In this document: positions 1-9,962 of the stretch, piece by piece | How positions within the stretch are numbered: position 1 is the first letter of the stretch | How the letters are laid out: the number at the start of each line of letters is the position of its first letter | Source of the DNA: Maea johnstoni | Taxonomy: Eukaryota > Annelida > Polychaeta > Spionida > Magelonidae | Assembly (NCBI GenBank): GCA_963942565.1 | Contig: OZ012690.1 | Location: 15,287,630-15,351,629, forward strand | DNA length: 64,000 nt | Direction of reading: 5' to 3' | Notes under the pieces: model-generated | Seen by the model: the letters and a program-made list of their open reading frames with translations, nothing else | The model's database searches: none | What the model was told of the DNA's origin: nothing | Translations under genes and position numbers: made by a program

Positions 1-90
1 AGAGTTAAGGGTTAGGGACTCAACATCAAGGTTCATTATATAATCCCCAACATGTCATCTAGATAAGTGAAAAGTGTAGTCCAAAATATT

Positions 91-105
91 CCCCCCCCCC
101 CCCCA
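91..105. repeat. Poly-C tract
   Basis: Uninterrupted run of about 15 cytosines. Others lie near 11797, 23230, 35400 and 35563, and a long poly-G run lies near 53285. Confidence 0.9.
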
Positions 106-295
106 AATTGCCTTGCACTGAAATGACCCCATGATTATATTTCAACAGTCAGTATAGTACCCTGCGCTGATCTACTATGAAATGAAAATAACTAAGTGGG
201 ACAGTCTTAAAGGCCGGAATATAGTTGGAAAAAAGTTTTCTAGTACAACAATACTCTCAAGTATAATACCATAAAAAGCAAGGTAGAATACTTAC

Positions 296-347
296 AGCAA
301 AGAGGTATGAAGATCGCAACAATCCAGCCAGCCATTTTGCTATTCAT
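296..347 (-). CDS. Exon 1 of a tandem paralogue of the M4 protease (partial gene)
   Basis: The minus strand reads MNSKMAGWIVAIFIPLC and stops in phase 1 at a GTAAGT donor (from 295). It matches the 8132-8183 exon in length (52 bases), phase, the MNSKMA start, the LC end and the donor, and has a matching TATA box upstream. The rest of this gene must lie left of base 1. It shows that the protease belongs to a head-to-tail duplicated pair or a larger cluster. That the missing body also encodes an M4 enzyme is an inference. Confidence 0.78.
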
Positions 348-400
348 GAAGTATTCAGTTCTGCCAGATCACTAAAAGTAGCACCCAACCTCAACAGATG

Positions 401-410
401 TCATTTATAG
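401..410 (-). promoter_or_regulatory. TATA box of the paralogue
   Basis: CTATAAATGA on the minus strand, 53 bases before the ATG at 347. It is the counterpart of the TATA box at 8241-8250. Confidence 0.55.
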
Positions 411-692
411 TGGAATCGGTGGGAACTTTTGCTCTGCATAGGCTAAACAGCCAATGGGTCAGACCATTGTTCCAATGGAGTAGGTCATAGCATTAATTGA
501 AAAAATTAACATCAATTGTATCTTGCCATTGTATTATTACATCACTATCATAATTGACATTCCATTGTATATTTGTATGGGAAATGACATATTTCACTGA
601 CACTAATTGAGATATTAACACTTAAAACATTTCACCATTTTTCATAGTTCATTCAAGGACAACAAATATTTCTACAAACATGTTTTCGAAAC
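411..692. other. Upstream region of the paralogue, nothing further seen
   Basis: AT-rich sequence upstream of the TATA box at 401-410. I see no coding frame or repeat beyond the short promoter similarity with the other protease gene. Confidence 0.5.
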
Positions 693-694
693 TA

Positions 695-860
695 CCATGA
701 TGGTCTAGTGGTCAGCTCACCTGGCTCATAAACGTTCATTGCAAGTTTGAATCTTCCCTGGATCATAGGTATGAAAAAATTGGCCGAATCACTAAAAACA
801 AATGTGCAGGGCTGCCTATAGTGCCTCTGCAACTGAATGACACCTTGTGGCTATTTTTTA
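695..860 (+). repeat. tRNA-derived SINE candidate
   Basis: A RNA polymerase III A-box-like TGGTCTAGTGG (701-711) is followed 34 bases later by a B-box-like GTTTGAATC (745-753), the usual layout of a tRNA-derived SINE head. The intervening sequence does not fold as a clean tRNA and a tail of unrelated sequence follows. A decayed SINE is therefore more likely than a tRNA gene. The 3' limit is a guess. Confidence 0.45.
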
Positions 861-1018
861 AGATAAGGGTATTCCTTACTGCTAACTTTAGTATTGAGAG
901 GACACCTATTTCTAATGTGGACCTTTATTTCTGGCATTAAGAGTCTATGGATAATCAGTTCTAGAATAAAGTGTCCGTGGACACCCTACTTCAGTACCAA
1001 TTGTCCAGGCAGACAGTA

Positions 1019-1331
1019 CAGGGCGTCCCCAAATAATGCAATCCTCCCCTTTTCCCAATTTTTTTTCAAAAAAGCTTAAGTAACGTCTAACGTGACTCTA
1101 TGGTTAAATAGAAGGATATCTTAGAGATAACCTGTTGCAGATTCAAGCAAATCCGATCATCCATGTCAAAGCTGTTAGGCAAAGTTTGACCTCTCATTTC
1201 ACTCCAACACAAGGTAAATTTCCAATGCAAAACCTGCATACTGGCCAAGCTATTTTTAGCATTCTTCTATGGCTGCAGTTTTGAAAATATATTGAGAAAA
1301 GAGGAGGATTGCATTTTTTGGGGACGCCCTG
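1019..1331. mobile_element. MITE derived from the mariner-type element at 9963-12156
   Basis: Starts CAGGGCGTCCCC and ends GGGGACGCCCTG, flanked by TA on both sides (1017-1018, 1332-1333). Its left ~190 bases match the 212-bp inverted end of the full element, including the AGATAACCTGTTGCAG and ATCCGATCATCCATG segments. The right end keeps only about 50 bases of that repeat. There is no transposase frame, so this is an internally deleted, non-autonomous copy. Confidence 0.85.
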
Positions 1332-1333
1332 TA

Positions 1334-2247
1334 ATGGCATAGACACATCGCTTTCACACAGGTTTCGGGTTTCCCTCTCATTAAACTATGACCTAAGTTG
1401 TTGAAAGCAATGTAAAAATCATATCCCCTCGCTCTCTCTCTCTCGTCATATTGCTGAGTCTGCTCGTTATAAATCAACAAGACTAACAATAGCTATATGG
1501 TCACATGACATGAGTATTGCAAAAAAACATCCTTTTCACCAACAGTCCCATATACAGACATTCAATTTTCAAGGCCATATAAATAGTATGAATATCAAAC
1601 TTGCAATGTAAACCATATCCATATCTAAATATCACTTGGAACATGAAAATGAAACAAAAAATGCCCCAAAAACAACAAATATGGGATATTAAGTTTGTAT
1701 GTTAAACAAGTTTGTGTCCGGGCAGATTTCATTTTTTCTTTGATACAGTGATATAGAAAAGCCTACTATTTTTGTAATAGGTGTAACAGATTTACACAAT
1801 TGGTATATAGGATATCTCTCAGAGCATAAAACATGAACACCTTAATCATTGTAAGTGTATTTCATGTTAAACATGAAGAAATCACCTCTCCAATGGCTGT
1901 CAAAATGTATTACATTCCATAATCTTATTAGTTTTATCATATTCATGGCTGAATGAAAAATCATCTACCACAAGTATGATCCAAACCTTATGTGTATTTA
2001 TTTGGCTCACTCTGGGATGGTCCACACGTGGGAAACATGTGCATGTGCACAAGTATAGAATAATAAATATCACACCATTTCCAGCAAAGTTAGGATAACA
2101 AAAGTCATGCACTTTATTTGCTATAAAAAGTACTGCAGAAATCTGTCTTAGTGGGAAGTTTCAAGTGTACTGAAAGGCCTGAGGAGAGAATAACCTGACA
2201 AAATACAATCATAAGATAATACTGACATTACTTGGATGTGATTCCAG
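1334..2247. other. Intergenic, no gene seen
   Basis: AT-rich sequence with a short (CT)n run near 1431. The short open frames here lack codon structure or any family signature. Confidence 0.5.
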
Positions 2248-2556
2248 GGTCTTAGCCAGGATTTAGAAACTGGGTGCCTAAAATTGGCAATTGTTAGATT
2301 TTTGGGCGTCCAAATTTTTAAGGGGTGCAACAATATACTCCAATTTCAACCATAAACATGTATATATTTATCAAAATAAGGCATGATATCCTTACACAAT
2401 GTCATGGGAATCATATGGAGATGAAAATATTCAATTTATATGCTTGAGATGGACATTTGAAGAAAATCCTCACAAAATCTTTTGGGTGTCCTGAGGGGTG
2501 CTTTTTAAGGGTTTGGGTGTCCAAAAAGACACCCAGACACCCTGCTGGCTAAGACC
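2248..2556. mobile_element. MITE with 12-bp terminal inverted repeats
   Basis: GGTCTTAGCCAG at 2248-2259 is the exact reverse complement of CTGGCTAAGACC at 2545-2556. Just inside, both ends carry GGTGTC/GGGTGCC-type motifs in inverted order (for example CTGGGTGCC and GACACCCAG). At 309 bp with no coding frame it looks like a short DNA transposon. I did not find a clean target duplication, so the superfamily is open. Confidence 0.6.
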
Positions 2557-3078
2557 ATGTATGATTCAGAACCATAAGGAAATAAGTAATTAATAGCAAA
2601 CTATCCATCTTCAAAGAAAACTTAAAATCCACACCTAAAGTAGGTAGAACGAAATGTGCCTTCATCATTTTCTATAATCATTAAAATCACTAAAATCATT
2701 TGATCCCTTAGATACCAAAATATTTCCTTTAAACACAGCTGTTCAAATGATCAAGGTTCAACTTAGGAATCTATTATTTTCTTTGTAAAACAGTGGAGAT
2801 TAATATGTTTTGAAATAACAGCACTTAGATCAGAAAAATAAGGTGCCCTTTATATAAATGGTGGTTATAATTGCCCTAGTGGCTAAATTTCTAATCTCTA
2901 ATGCCAATGAGTTACACACTAACAAAGATGTAGTTATGATGATAGAAAGATAATTTTTGAAAATAAATTTTCCCGATTTGTTTCAGAATTCAAATAATCC
3001 CTACTGATTAAACCAAAGGCCAAATGAATCTAAAAAGGTCAATTGTCTACAAAGCTGCATTATATTTCTCTTTGTACC

Positions 3079-3293
3079 TTAACTCTTATAAGCTGCTGGT
3101 GGCTAATTTGGACAAAACAAAACTATTTAAAAGAAATTGGAAAATTACGGGAACCCCAGCACATTGGCACTCATCTGATAAAGCTCAGTGAGAGCTTTCA
3201 AATGAATACTAACATAATTTCAAGAGAATTATCAAACATTTTTGCGATATTGAGCTTTGTACAAAAGTAGACTCAGCATCGCAAGGATTAACA
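3079..3293 (+). mobile_element. MITE family A copy, just downstream of the protease stop codon
   Basis: Starts TTAACTCTTATAAGCTGC and ends AAGGATTAA, a diverged but full-length copy (215 bp). It ends 8 bases from the protease stop (3301-3303), so the 3' UTR probably contains it. Confidence 0.75.
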
Positions 3294-3300
3294 GACATGA

Positions 3301-5738
3301 TCAACCAACAGGGAGAATTTTGGTGATGTAGGTGACTTTCAGATTCCAGTCCACAGCATTATAAGGACCCATGATTTTCAAGATGATCTCATAAGTTTCG
3401 GGGTGAAGATAACAGGACTTCATCATGGTATAACCTCGACCACTCCCATGGAACCCAAATTCATCAGAGGTATCAACAGGCTTGGCGGACACTGTGTATG
3501 ATGTATCAGGATGCTGGTTGGTAGCCCCTGGGCTCACTTCAATCTTCATCATATTGAGGGCAACATTTGGTATGCCCAGCTTATAAATCACCACATTGTG
3601 GTACTCTGCATTTGGTGATCCCTCATTGTCATTGGCCCCTCCTGTGTCTCCACCACCGTTTCCACTGGATCTCCTATGTAAACCATAGTCATAATAAGCA
3701 TAGCTATTACTGCGGTCTCCGTAATCTTGGTCTTCGTCTTCATAGTCATCAGGATAATCCTCATTGCTGTTCTCAGGGTTGTCTTCATTCTCATCAGGGT
3801 AGTCATCGCCGCCATCGTCTTCACCTTCATTGTCAGCATCCTCTCCCTCATCTTCATAGTCTTCGCTCATGCTCTCCACTTTCACCAAAGGAGCTCCGGA
3901 AGGTGGGCCGTCAAAGGTTGCCCTCAGCGTGTGGCTCACACTGGACCCTCCTTTCACCAGGATATACCACACTCCAGCTTTTGGACTAGCAGCACTGATG
4001 GTGGGATTCTCCCCACTTGCCTTATGGTCATAATTATCAGCAGAAGCTACACCACCAACCTTAACATACAAATCAGCTTGTCCCGTTACCTGTAACTTCA
4101 AGTCCCTGGTGCCATCAGGAATGGTCCATACAAAGCTTCTCTGGCCCTGAATATCCTCAATTCTGGTCCACAGTTTCTGCCAAACATCTGGTGATTCCAC
4201 GCAGGGAATGACACCCACTGCCTGGAAAGCTTTTTCAACATCATTTGTGCTGAATCCTATATCTCTGGCAGCATTTATGGCACCACAAGCCGCAGCAGCA
4301 AAGGTACTATTTTCAGTCCAGTAGAGCCTATTTGCGCGTACAAATACACCAAAGGCTTTTTTGATGGACCAAGAGGGTGTATTATTGGTGAGCAGATAGA
4401 AGGCTTTGTTGAAAATTCCGCTTGAGTAATGAACATCCATATCAGGATAGAAACATTCAAGATGGTTGATTGATTTATTATCTAGCTTTGGATTGTTCAA
4501 CCATCGATTACCACTGATATCCTTACTAATTTCCACGCCATTAATCCAGTCCACCTTCCTCCCAGAAAACTCCTCTGCTGCCTCACCAGCCATGTCTGAA
4601 AATGCCTCATTGATGCCTCCGGACTGTCCCTCATATACGAGATTAGAGTGTTTCTCTGTGAATCCATGAGAAACCTCATGTCCCATGACATCAACAGAGA
4701 TCATCGGAAAAGTACTATTCCCTCCGTCCCCAAAGGCCATCCTCTTACCATCCCAGAAGGCGTTTTCGAAGTTGGTGCCGTAATGTACTTGTACTATTAG
4801 TCTTGCACCTTTCAGAGGTTCCACTTTGTACTGTTTGGTGTACATATCGAAGAGTATGTGAGCAAAATAAAGAGCATCATTTGCAGGAGAGAATGCCCCA
4901 TTGGCAGCATCTTGGGCACCCTTCTTACAATCAACAACAAAACTTTTGTCCCCTTCCTCTTTCCCGTGAAGGTGGATGATCTTGACCTTGCCAAAGTCAT
5001 ATGCACAGGTGTTAACTCCAACCCTTGTGGTCTTGAGAAGACTATAGTCAACTCCATATGTGTATCTGCCAGTTTTCGTGTTACCACCATAACCTCTTAT
5101 TTCTTGCTTGCTGGGTTTGGATCTGGTATCTATACCTTGCCAATGTTTTATCACCTCCCCTGTTTTGGCATTGATGATGTAAAAGGGCCTTGACGTCTTA
5201 GAATCATTTTCCACCAAGTAAGATAAAACATATACAAGAACAGGAATCAGTTTACTGCTGTCCCCATCATCACCTGGCATCATGTAGATCTGAAGTTTAG
5301 AATCGATGGCTTCATCAAACCTCACATTCTGCATGTTGTCACGCTCCCGGCGAACTGCAATTTTCAATGCATCCTGGGCAGATATTGATGGTCTTGTGTC
5401 CTGAAGATCTTCCCCAATTCCATCCACAAGCTTCCCCTGTATTGCACCTGTGAACTCCCCATTTGGATTCTCCTCCAGAACCACAGATTCGTCCATAATT
5501 GGTATGCCTTTATAGCGTTCTTGGAATTTGACCTTCTCCTTCCCAGATCTGGATTCCGCCATGTCTTCAGGAATGAGCTCTTCCCCATCAGACAGACCCA
5601 GGAGCTGTTCTGGTGTAGGAGACCCTCCTGCTAAGGACCGTCTGTATAAGGGGGAGTCATAGTACTCTTTCAGATCCGCAAACCGCTTGGAGATGTCAAT
5701 ACGCCGAGCTCCAAGAGAACAATGCCAGGTTAAAACAC
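3301..5738 (-). CDS. Secreted M4 (thermolysin/vibriolysin-type) metalloprotease, exon 2 (main exon)
   Basis: Zinc endopeptidase of family M4, expected to be secreted as a self-cleaving zymogen. Spliced to exon 1 (8132-8183) it gives 829 residues. In full-length numbering: FTP-like propeptide about 85-130 (FQERYKGIPI); PepSY-like part about 134-215; mature enzyme from about 232 (GGNTKTGRYTYG, very like vibriolysin); zinc site HEVSH with H371, catalytic E372 and H375; third ligand E395 in GGINEAFSD; active-site H454 in DVHYSSG; PPC domain about 535-628; a Glu/Asp-rich linker about 633-700; and a C-terminal domain about 730-829 that I do not recognise. All catalytic residues are present. The acceptor is a pyrimidine tract plus CCACAG at 5739-5746, and the first codon is completed by exon 1. 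The catalytic body has no intron. A MITE starts 8 bp past the stop. Family is certain; substrate is unknown. Confidence 0.93.
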
Positions 5739-6741
5739 CTGTGGAGGAAAGTGAAAAACAATATTACTTCTGCATGGTCCAACAAGTGCTTCTTAACCCA
5801 ATAATGTTCATGAGTTCCTATGGATATTGACGTCAGGATCTATGCTCCTTTTGACAATAACTTTGAGATCGAGAGTCTTATGAAATGATAAATAGAAAGT
5901 ATATCAGAAAACAAGATTTCAGAAAATGGTTTTGATTTTCCCTATCAAAGAATATTCACCTACTTACACCCACAGTTGGCAAATAAGGACTGATCATTTT
6001 AAATTTCTTTTTCCAATTAAAAGCTTCAGTTAACAACCATTTGAAGTGGAAAATAATTGTCATCACAACAAATCCAACAACATCTTTTGAATATCTTTTC
6101 AACTCTTAACAACTTTTGTTGACGTCTCAAAAATTGAAATGTAATTTTCAACCAAGCACAGAGATATTTTGATCCCTGGATGTGAGGTCCATAGTCAAAC
6201 AAAGCTCCTAATTACCTTACAAGCAGAACATGTGTAATTGACAAGTAAGGATAATGTTATAGATCACAGAGCACTAACCAAATTTCCCTGGTATGCAACG
6301 GAAATTGCTCATTCAATAGAATGTATGTCATATACATATATGACATCAAAAGGCCAGTTAATCATAGCTTATTGGGCAGACTTGATATACAGCATTTTGA
6401 TGTATAATAAAATAGTCCAGTCATAGCTTCAAGTCAATTATTGTCAGATAAATGTCAGCCATTTAATTAAGCTACAAATCAAAGTACTGCTTTCACCATA
6501 TTATTCAATTTAGGAATAAGGCAATATATTGGTATTCTGTTTGTTTCTACATGTCACAACTTATAGAAGGCGTGTAGAAATAGAACTTTCATGTAAACAT
6601 TCAAAATATATAAAATGAATTTTGAATAACTAAGGATTTATAGATTTATTCTGAAAGTATGGTCACTTTTGTCAACACCTCCTAATGCTACTTGAATTGA
6701 ACTAGTTTTGATGTTTGCAATAATGTCATTGCAGAAACACC

Positions 6742-6953
6742 TTAACCCTTATGCTGCTGGTTGCTATTTTGGCCATTTCAAAAACATGCAAAAAGCTGAA
6801 AAATGACTGGAACCATGGCAAATGGGTACTCATCTGAGAGTGCTCAGCAAGAGCTTTTCAATTAATACCAACATGACAGGGTTTAGATGGTTTTCAAAGA
6901 TCTTTGCATCCTTGTGCTTTGGACGAAAGTAGCCTTAGCATTGGAAGGGTTAA
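6742..6953 (+). mobile_element. MITE family A, full length, in the protease intron
   Basis: Ends TTAACCCTTATGCTGC and TTGGAAGGGTTAA; 212 bp. This is the best reference copy in the window. The tips are CCCTT/AAGGG inside TTAA, the pattern of piggyBac-type MITEs. Confidence 0.85.
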
Positions 6954-6978
6954 TTAGGAAATGCATACTAATATTTCC

Positions 6979-7206
6979 TTGACCCATTAATGCTTAACGG
7001 TTCCTCCAGATTGTCATCTGGATCTCTGATACTTCTGACTATCATTTTGATATTAAAAATAATTTTACAAAATATTTGAAGGAGAGTTGTGAGTAATGTC
7101 CTAAAAAACTTTTCTCCATTAAATATTTTAGTAAATATGCATTTGCCTGGAAGATTTTATAATAATTTACAGGCTGTTTCGGGCGTTATGAGCATTAATG
7201 CGTTAA
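6979..7206 (+). mobile_element. MITE family B, full length, in the protease intron
   Basis: Begins TTGACCCATTAATGCT and ends GAGCATTAATGCGTTAA. Inside are AATATTTGAAGGAGAGTTGT and, further on, CTTTTCTCCATTAAATATTT, giving a partial internal hairpin. 228 bp. Confidence 0.82.
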
Positions 7207-7890
7207 AAATCCTTAGTAATTGATAGCCCTGAACCTCAGTGAGCTAGGCCAACCAATCCCAAGAACTTGGTGTCAAGTCCTTCAAAGCAAAAACAATCCT
7301 CCCTCAAAAGACTGACTGCTATTGATATCTATGAAATGTACCTGGTGATCAAATAAATATTTCAAGGATTTGAAAGATGTGTTAATCTGGTGTGATGATT
7401 TTTTTTTCTTTTTCTTATTTGACCAGAAATGGTTTCTTATCTCTATAAATATAAGCCTTCCTTGACTTGCTTTGGGGATAAGAGATGTCTTATTTCATTT
7501 AGATAATGTTAGATCTTAAAGTACAATGATAATATCCAGACAGATATATGTTGCAGACAAGCATAACTTGCTATATATCTTATTTAGCTATTTTTAGGAT
7601 GAAAATGTTTAAGTGTCCATGATGGTTACATAAATAAAGACTTGTTAGGAACATGAGGAAAGATGGTAAAATCATTGATATTTGTACTTCCAAAGCACCA
7701 AATACATTAATAATAAGTATGTATAATTGCTTTGAATTCAATTTTACAAAAATTGTTAATGCACTTTTCTAAATGCATTTAAAATGCAAATTCAACATTT
7801 GCCTAATGGAAAAAATCAATTACTCAAGTATCTGGAAAATAATACATGTTCAGAGATATGGACCAAGATGGAAATATTGAATAGCAGTTC

Positions 7891-8103
7891 TTAACCCTTC
7901 CCATGCTAATGCTTCTTTCATCCAAAGCACAATGACGCAAATATTTTTGAAAACCATCTAAACCCTGTCATGTTGGTATTCATTGGATAGCTCTTGCCGA
8001 GTACTGTCAGATGAGTACCTATATACCAGGGTTTCAGTGATTTTACATGTTTTTTGCATCATTTTGTATTGGCTTCATTAGCCACCAGCAGCATAAGGCT
8101 TAA
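7891..8103 (-). mobile_element. MITE family A, full length, in the protease intron
   Basis: Begins TTAACCCTTCCCATGC and ends CAGCAGCATAAGGCTTAA; 213 bp, reverse orientation, 28 bases from the exon 1 donor. Confidence 0.82.
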
Positions 8104-8131
8104 TGATATAAAAACGAAAAAGTGTACTTAC

Positions 8132-8183
8132 TGCAAAGAAGTGTTATGATTACTGCGATCTTGGTGGCCATTTTGCTATTCAT
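8132..8183 (-). CDS. Exon 1 of the M4 metalloprotease: signal peptide
   Basis: The minus strand reads MNSKMATKIAVIITLLC and then breaks after one base of the next codon at a strong GTAAGT donor (8131 downwards). Joined to exon 2 at 5738 the frame continues without a stop as SVLTWHCSLGARR. That gives a classic signal peptide with hydrophobic core AVIITLLCSVL and probable cleavage near residues 27-28. The intron is 2,393 bp. Translation could start at Met1 or Met5. The paralogous exon at 296-347 has the same length, phase, MNSKMA start and donor, which supports this model independently. Confidence 0.88.
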
Positions 8184-8240
8184 GATGAATAAGGTACTTG
8201 AATACAGCAAAAAATCAGCACCCCATCTCTCCTACCCGTA

Positions 8241-8250
8241 TCATATATAG
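8241..8250 (-). promoter_or_regulatory. TATA box of the M4 protease gene
   Basis: The minus strand reads CTATATATGA, ending 57 bases before the ATG at 8183. The paralogue at the left edge has CTATAAATGA 53 bases before its ATG, in a locally similar context (a CCCAC(C/T)GAT stretch just upstream). Conservation between the two copies suggests a real TATA box, with transcription starting about 30 bases before the ATG. Confidence 0.6.
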
Positions 8251-8855
8251 CTAGATCAGTGGGAGTGTTCCAACTGAATGAGCTTATATATATATATACA
8301 TACACATATATATACAGCAATTGGGCTATAGCATAGTAGGACCGAATTATGGAAATAATGGCAGCAATTTGCTTCTGGTCTATAAACAACCGGATAACAA
8401 ATAGTTACATAACTGTCATGGTTAAAAAGCATGGATTCATGGGACAATCATAGTTGATTGTACATAATGACCGACAAAACATGCAGCCCTAATAGTTATT
8501 CCTTCTGTAGATTTATCATAGATGTAATTGATTTGTCATCATTTTCTTTGTCATATAGTAGCTGATATGACAAGTCACCACTCCCTAATGCTGTGTTACT
8601 AGCAACTTTCTCACATACTTGTGTTGAAACATGGTATTACATTGGTGAGAAATAGCCAGCAGTCAGTTGCAAAGATTCAGATCACACAGGTATCTGGGCT
8701 GGGCACAGCAAAGAAAGATGGAAAAGTACAGATGCTGGTGTGCCAGGTTTCATCAGGACATCTGCCTACTTTCTCATGAAGGGGAGATCTGAGATTTTAA
8801 AACTCTTCTCCTTTAAGCAAGGTCATCTTATGGCAGCCATGGTAGATATGGTGGT
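8251..8855. other. Region upstream of the protease promoter
   Basis: Contains a short (TA)/(CA) tract near 8286-8316 and otherwise unique AT-rich sequence. No gene seen. Confidence 0.5.
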
Positions 8856-8858
8856 ATG

Positions 8859-8957
<99 letters not shown>

Positions 8958-8993
8958 ATATTTACGTGTGTGTGTATATATATATATATATAT
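8856..8993. repeat. (TA)n tract with short (TG)n, left border of a nested element
   Basis: Long alternating TA run with TGTGTG interruptions near 8943-8975. It directly abuts the GTTGCAGCCC end of the element at 8994-13182. Confidence 0.95.
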
Positions 8994-9962
8994 GTTGCAG
9001 CCCAACTTCCGATCCTGGCCCATCTTAAGATGGGCTTGGCCCAACTTACGATCAGAAGTTGGGTAGCCCATCTTAAGATGGGCTTGGCCCAACTTACGAT
9101 GACCCCTAGCCCATCTTAAGATGGGCTTGGCCCAACTTCCGATCTTTAGATACCAGGATGTAGGTCATTTGAAGTTGGGCTGGCCCATCTTAAGATGGGC
9201 TTGGCCCAACTTCCGATCTCTAGATACCAGGATGTAGGTCATTTGAAGTTGGGCTGGCCCATCTTAAGATGGGCTTGGCCCAACTTCCGATCATTATAGA
9301 TACCAGGATGTAACCCTTCATGAATATTCATATGAATTTTTGCAATCTTGTAAATATGGAATTTTCAACTCTTTCATAGGGCATCCACTTAAAATTACAA
9401 GATAATATTAGTCCAAGAAATAAATTGAAATGGGTAGCTAGAATTACCTGATTACACAAAACATTATTGCTGAGTGTAAGCAGAAAAACGAAATAAAAGA
9501 ATCATGTTTTTACAACAAATTAAAGAGTCATTTATATGGAATTTTAAGCTTTTTCAGATTTAATTTAATTCAAAGTTAATTCAATTAGATAATTTGCACA
9601 ATACTACCCTTTCTTTGTTATTTATGGGTTGTGTGCTCTTACATTACATAAGCTAGATGATGAATCATTTACAATTTGAATGAAGGCATAGCAATGGTAT
9701 TTTTCTAATGACTCAAAAAGGGAAAAGGGAATTTTTTTCTTGTCTTTTAAGCTTTTTTATTAGTATTTTTAGGTATTCTTTAACCCCTTGCAAATTCTTG
9801 ACATAATCATATAATCATGTGTGTGCCAAAATAAGTGTAAATGCATTAATTAAGGGGGTTCATGTGACTGGCAGGACAGTAGAGATAGACAAAAAAAACT
9901 GTCAGAATTTACAAAAACATTGTGTCCTAATTATCAAGATTCATCAGAGCAGGGCACTTATA

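Larger units (their letters stand above)
5739..8131 (-). other. Intron 1 of the M4 protease gene, with three MITEs
   Basis: GT-AG intron separating the signal-peptide exon from the body exon. It holds MITE A copies at 6742-6953 and 7891-8103 and a full MITE B at 6979-7206. The rest is AT-rich and I see no extra exon in it. The short reading frame at 6238-6426 has no family signature. Confidence 0.8.

Noticed and set aside
1-20. Telomere-like GGGTTAGGG at the left edge
   Set aside because: Only about one and a half TTAGGG units; no array.
695-770. Functional tRNA gene
   Set aside because: Boxes are present but acceptor and anticodon stems do not pair convincingly.
3567-4095. Open frames antisense or shifted within the protease acidic region
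   Set aside because: Shadows of the biased GAT/GAA codon run in the real gene.
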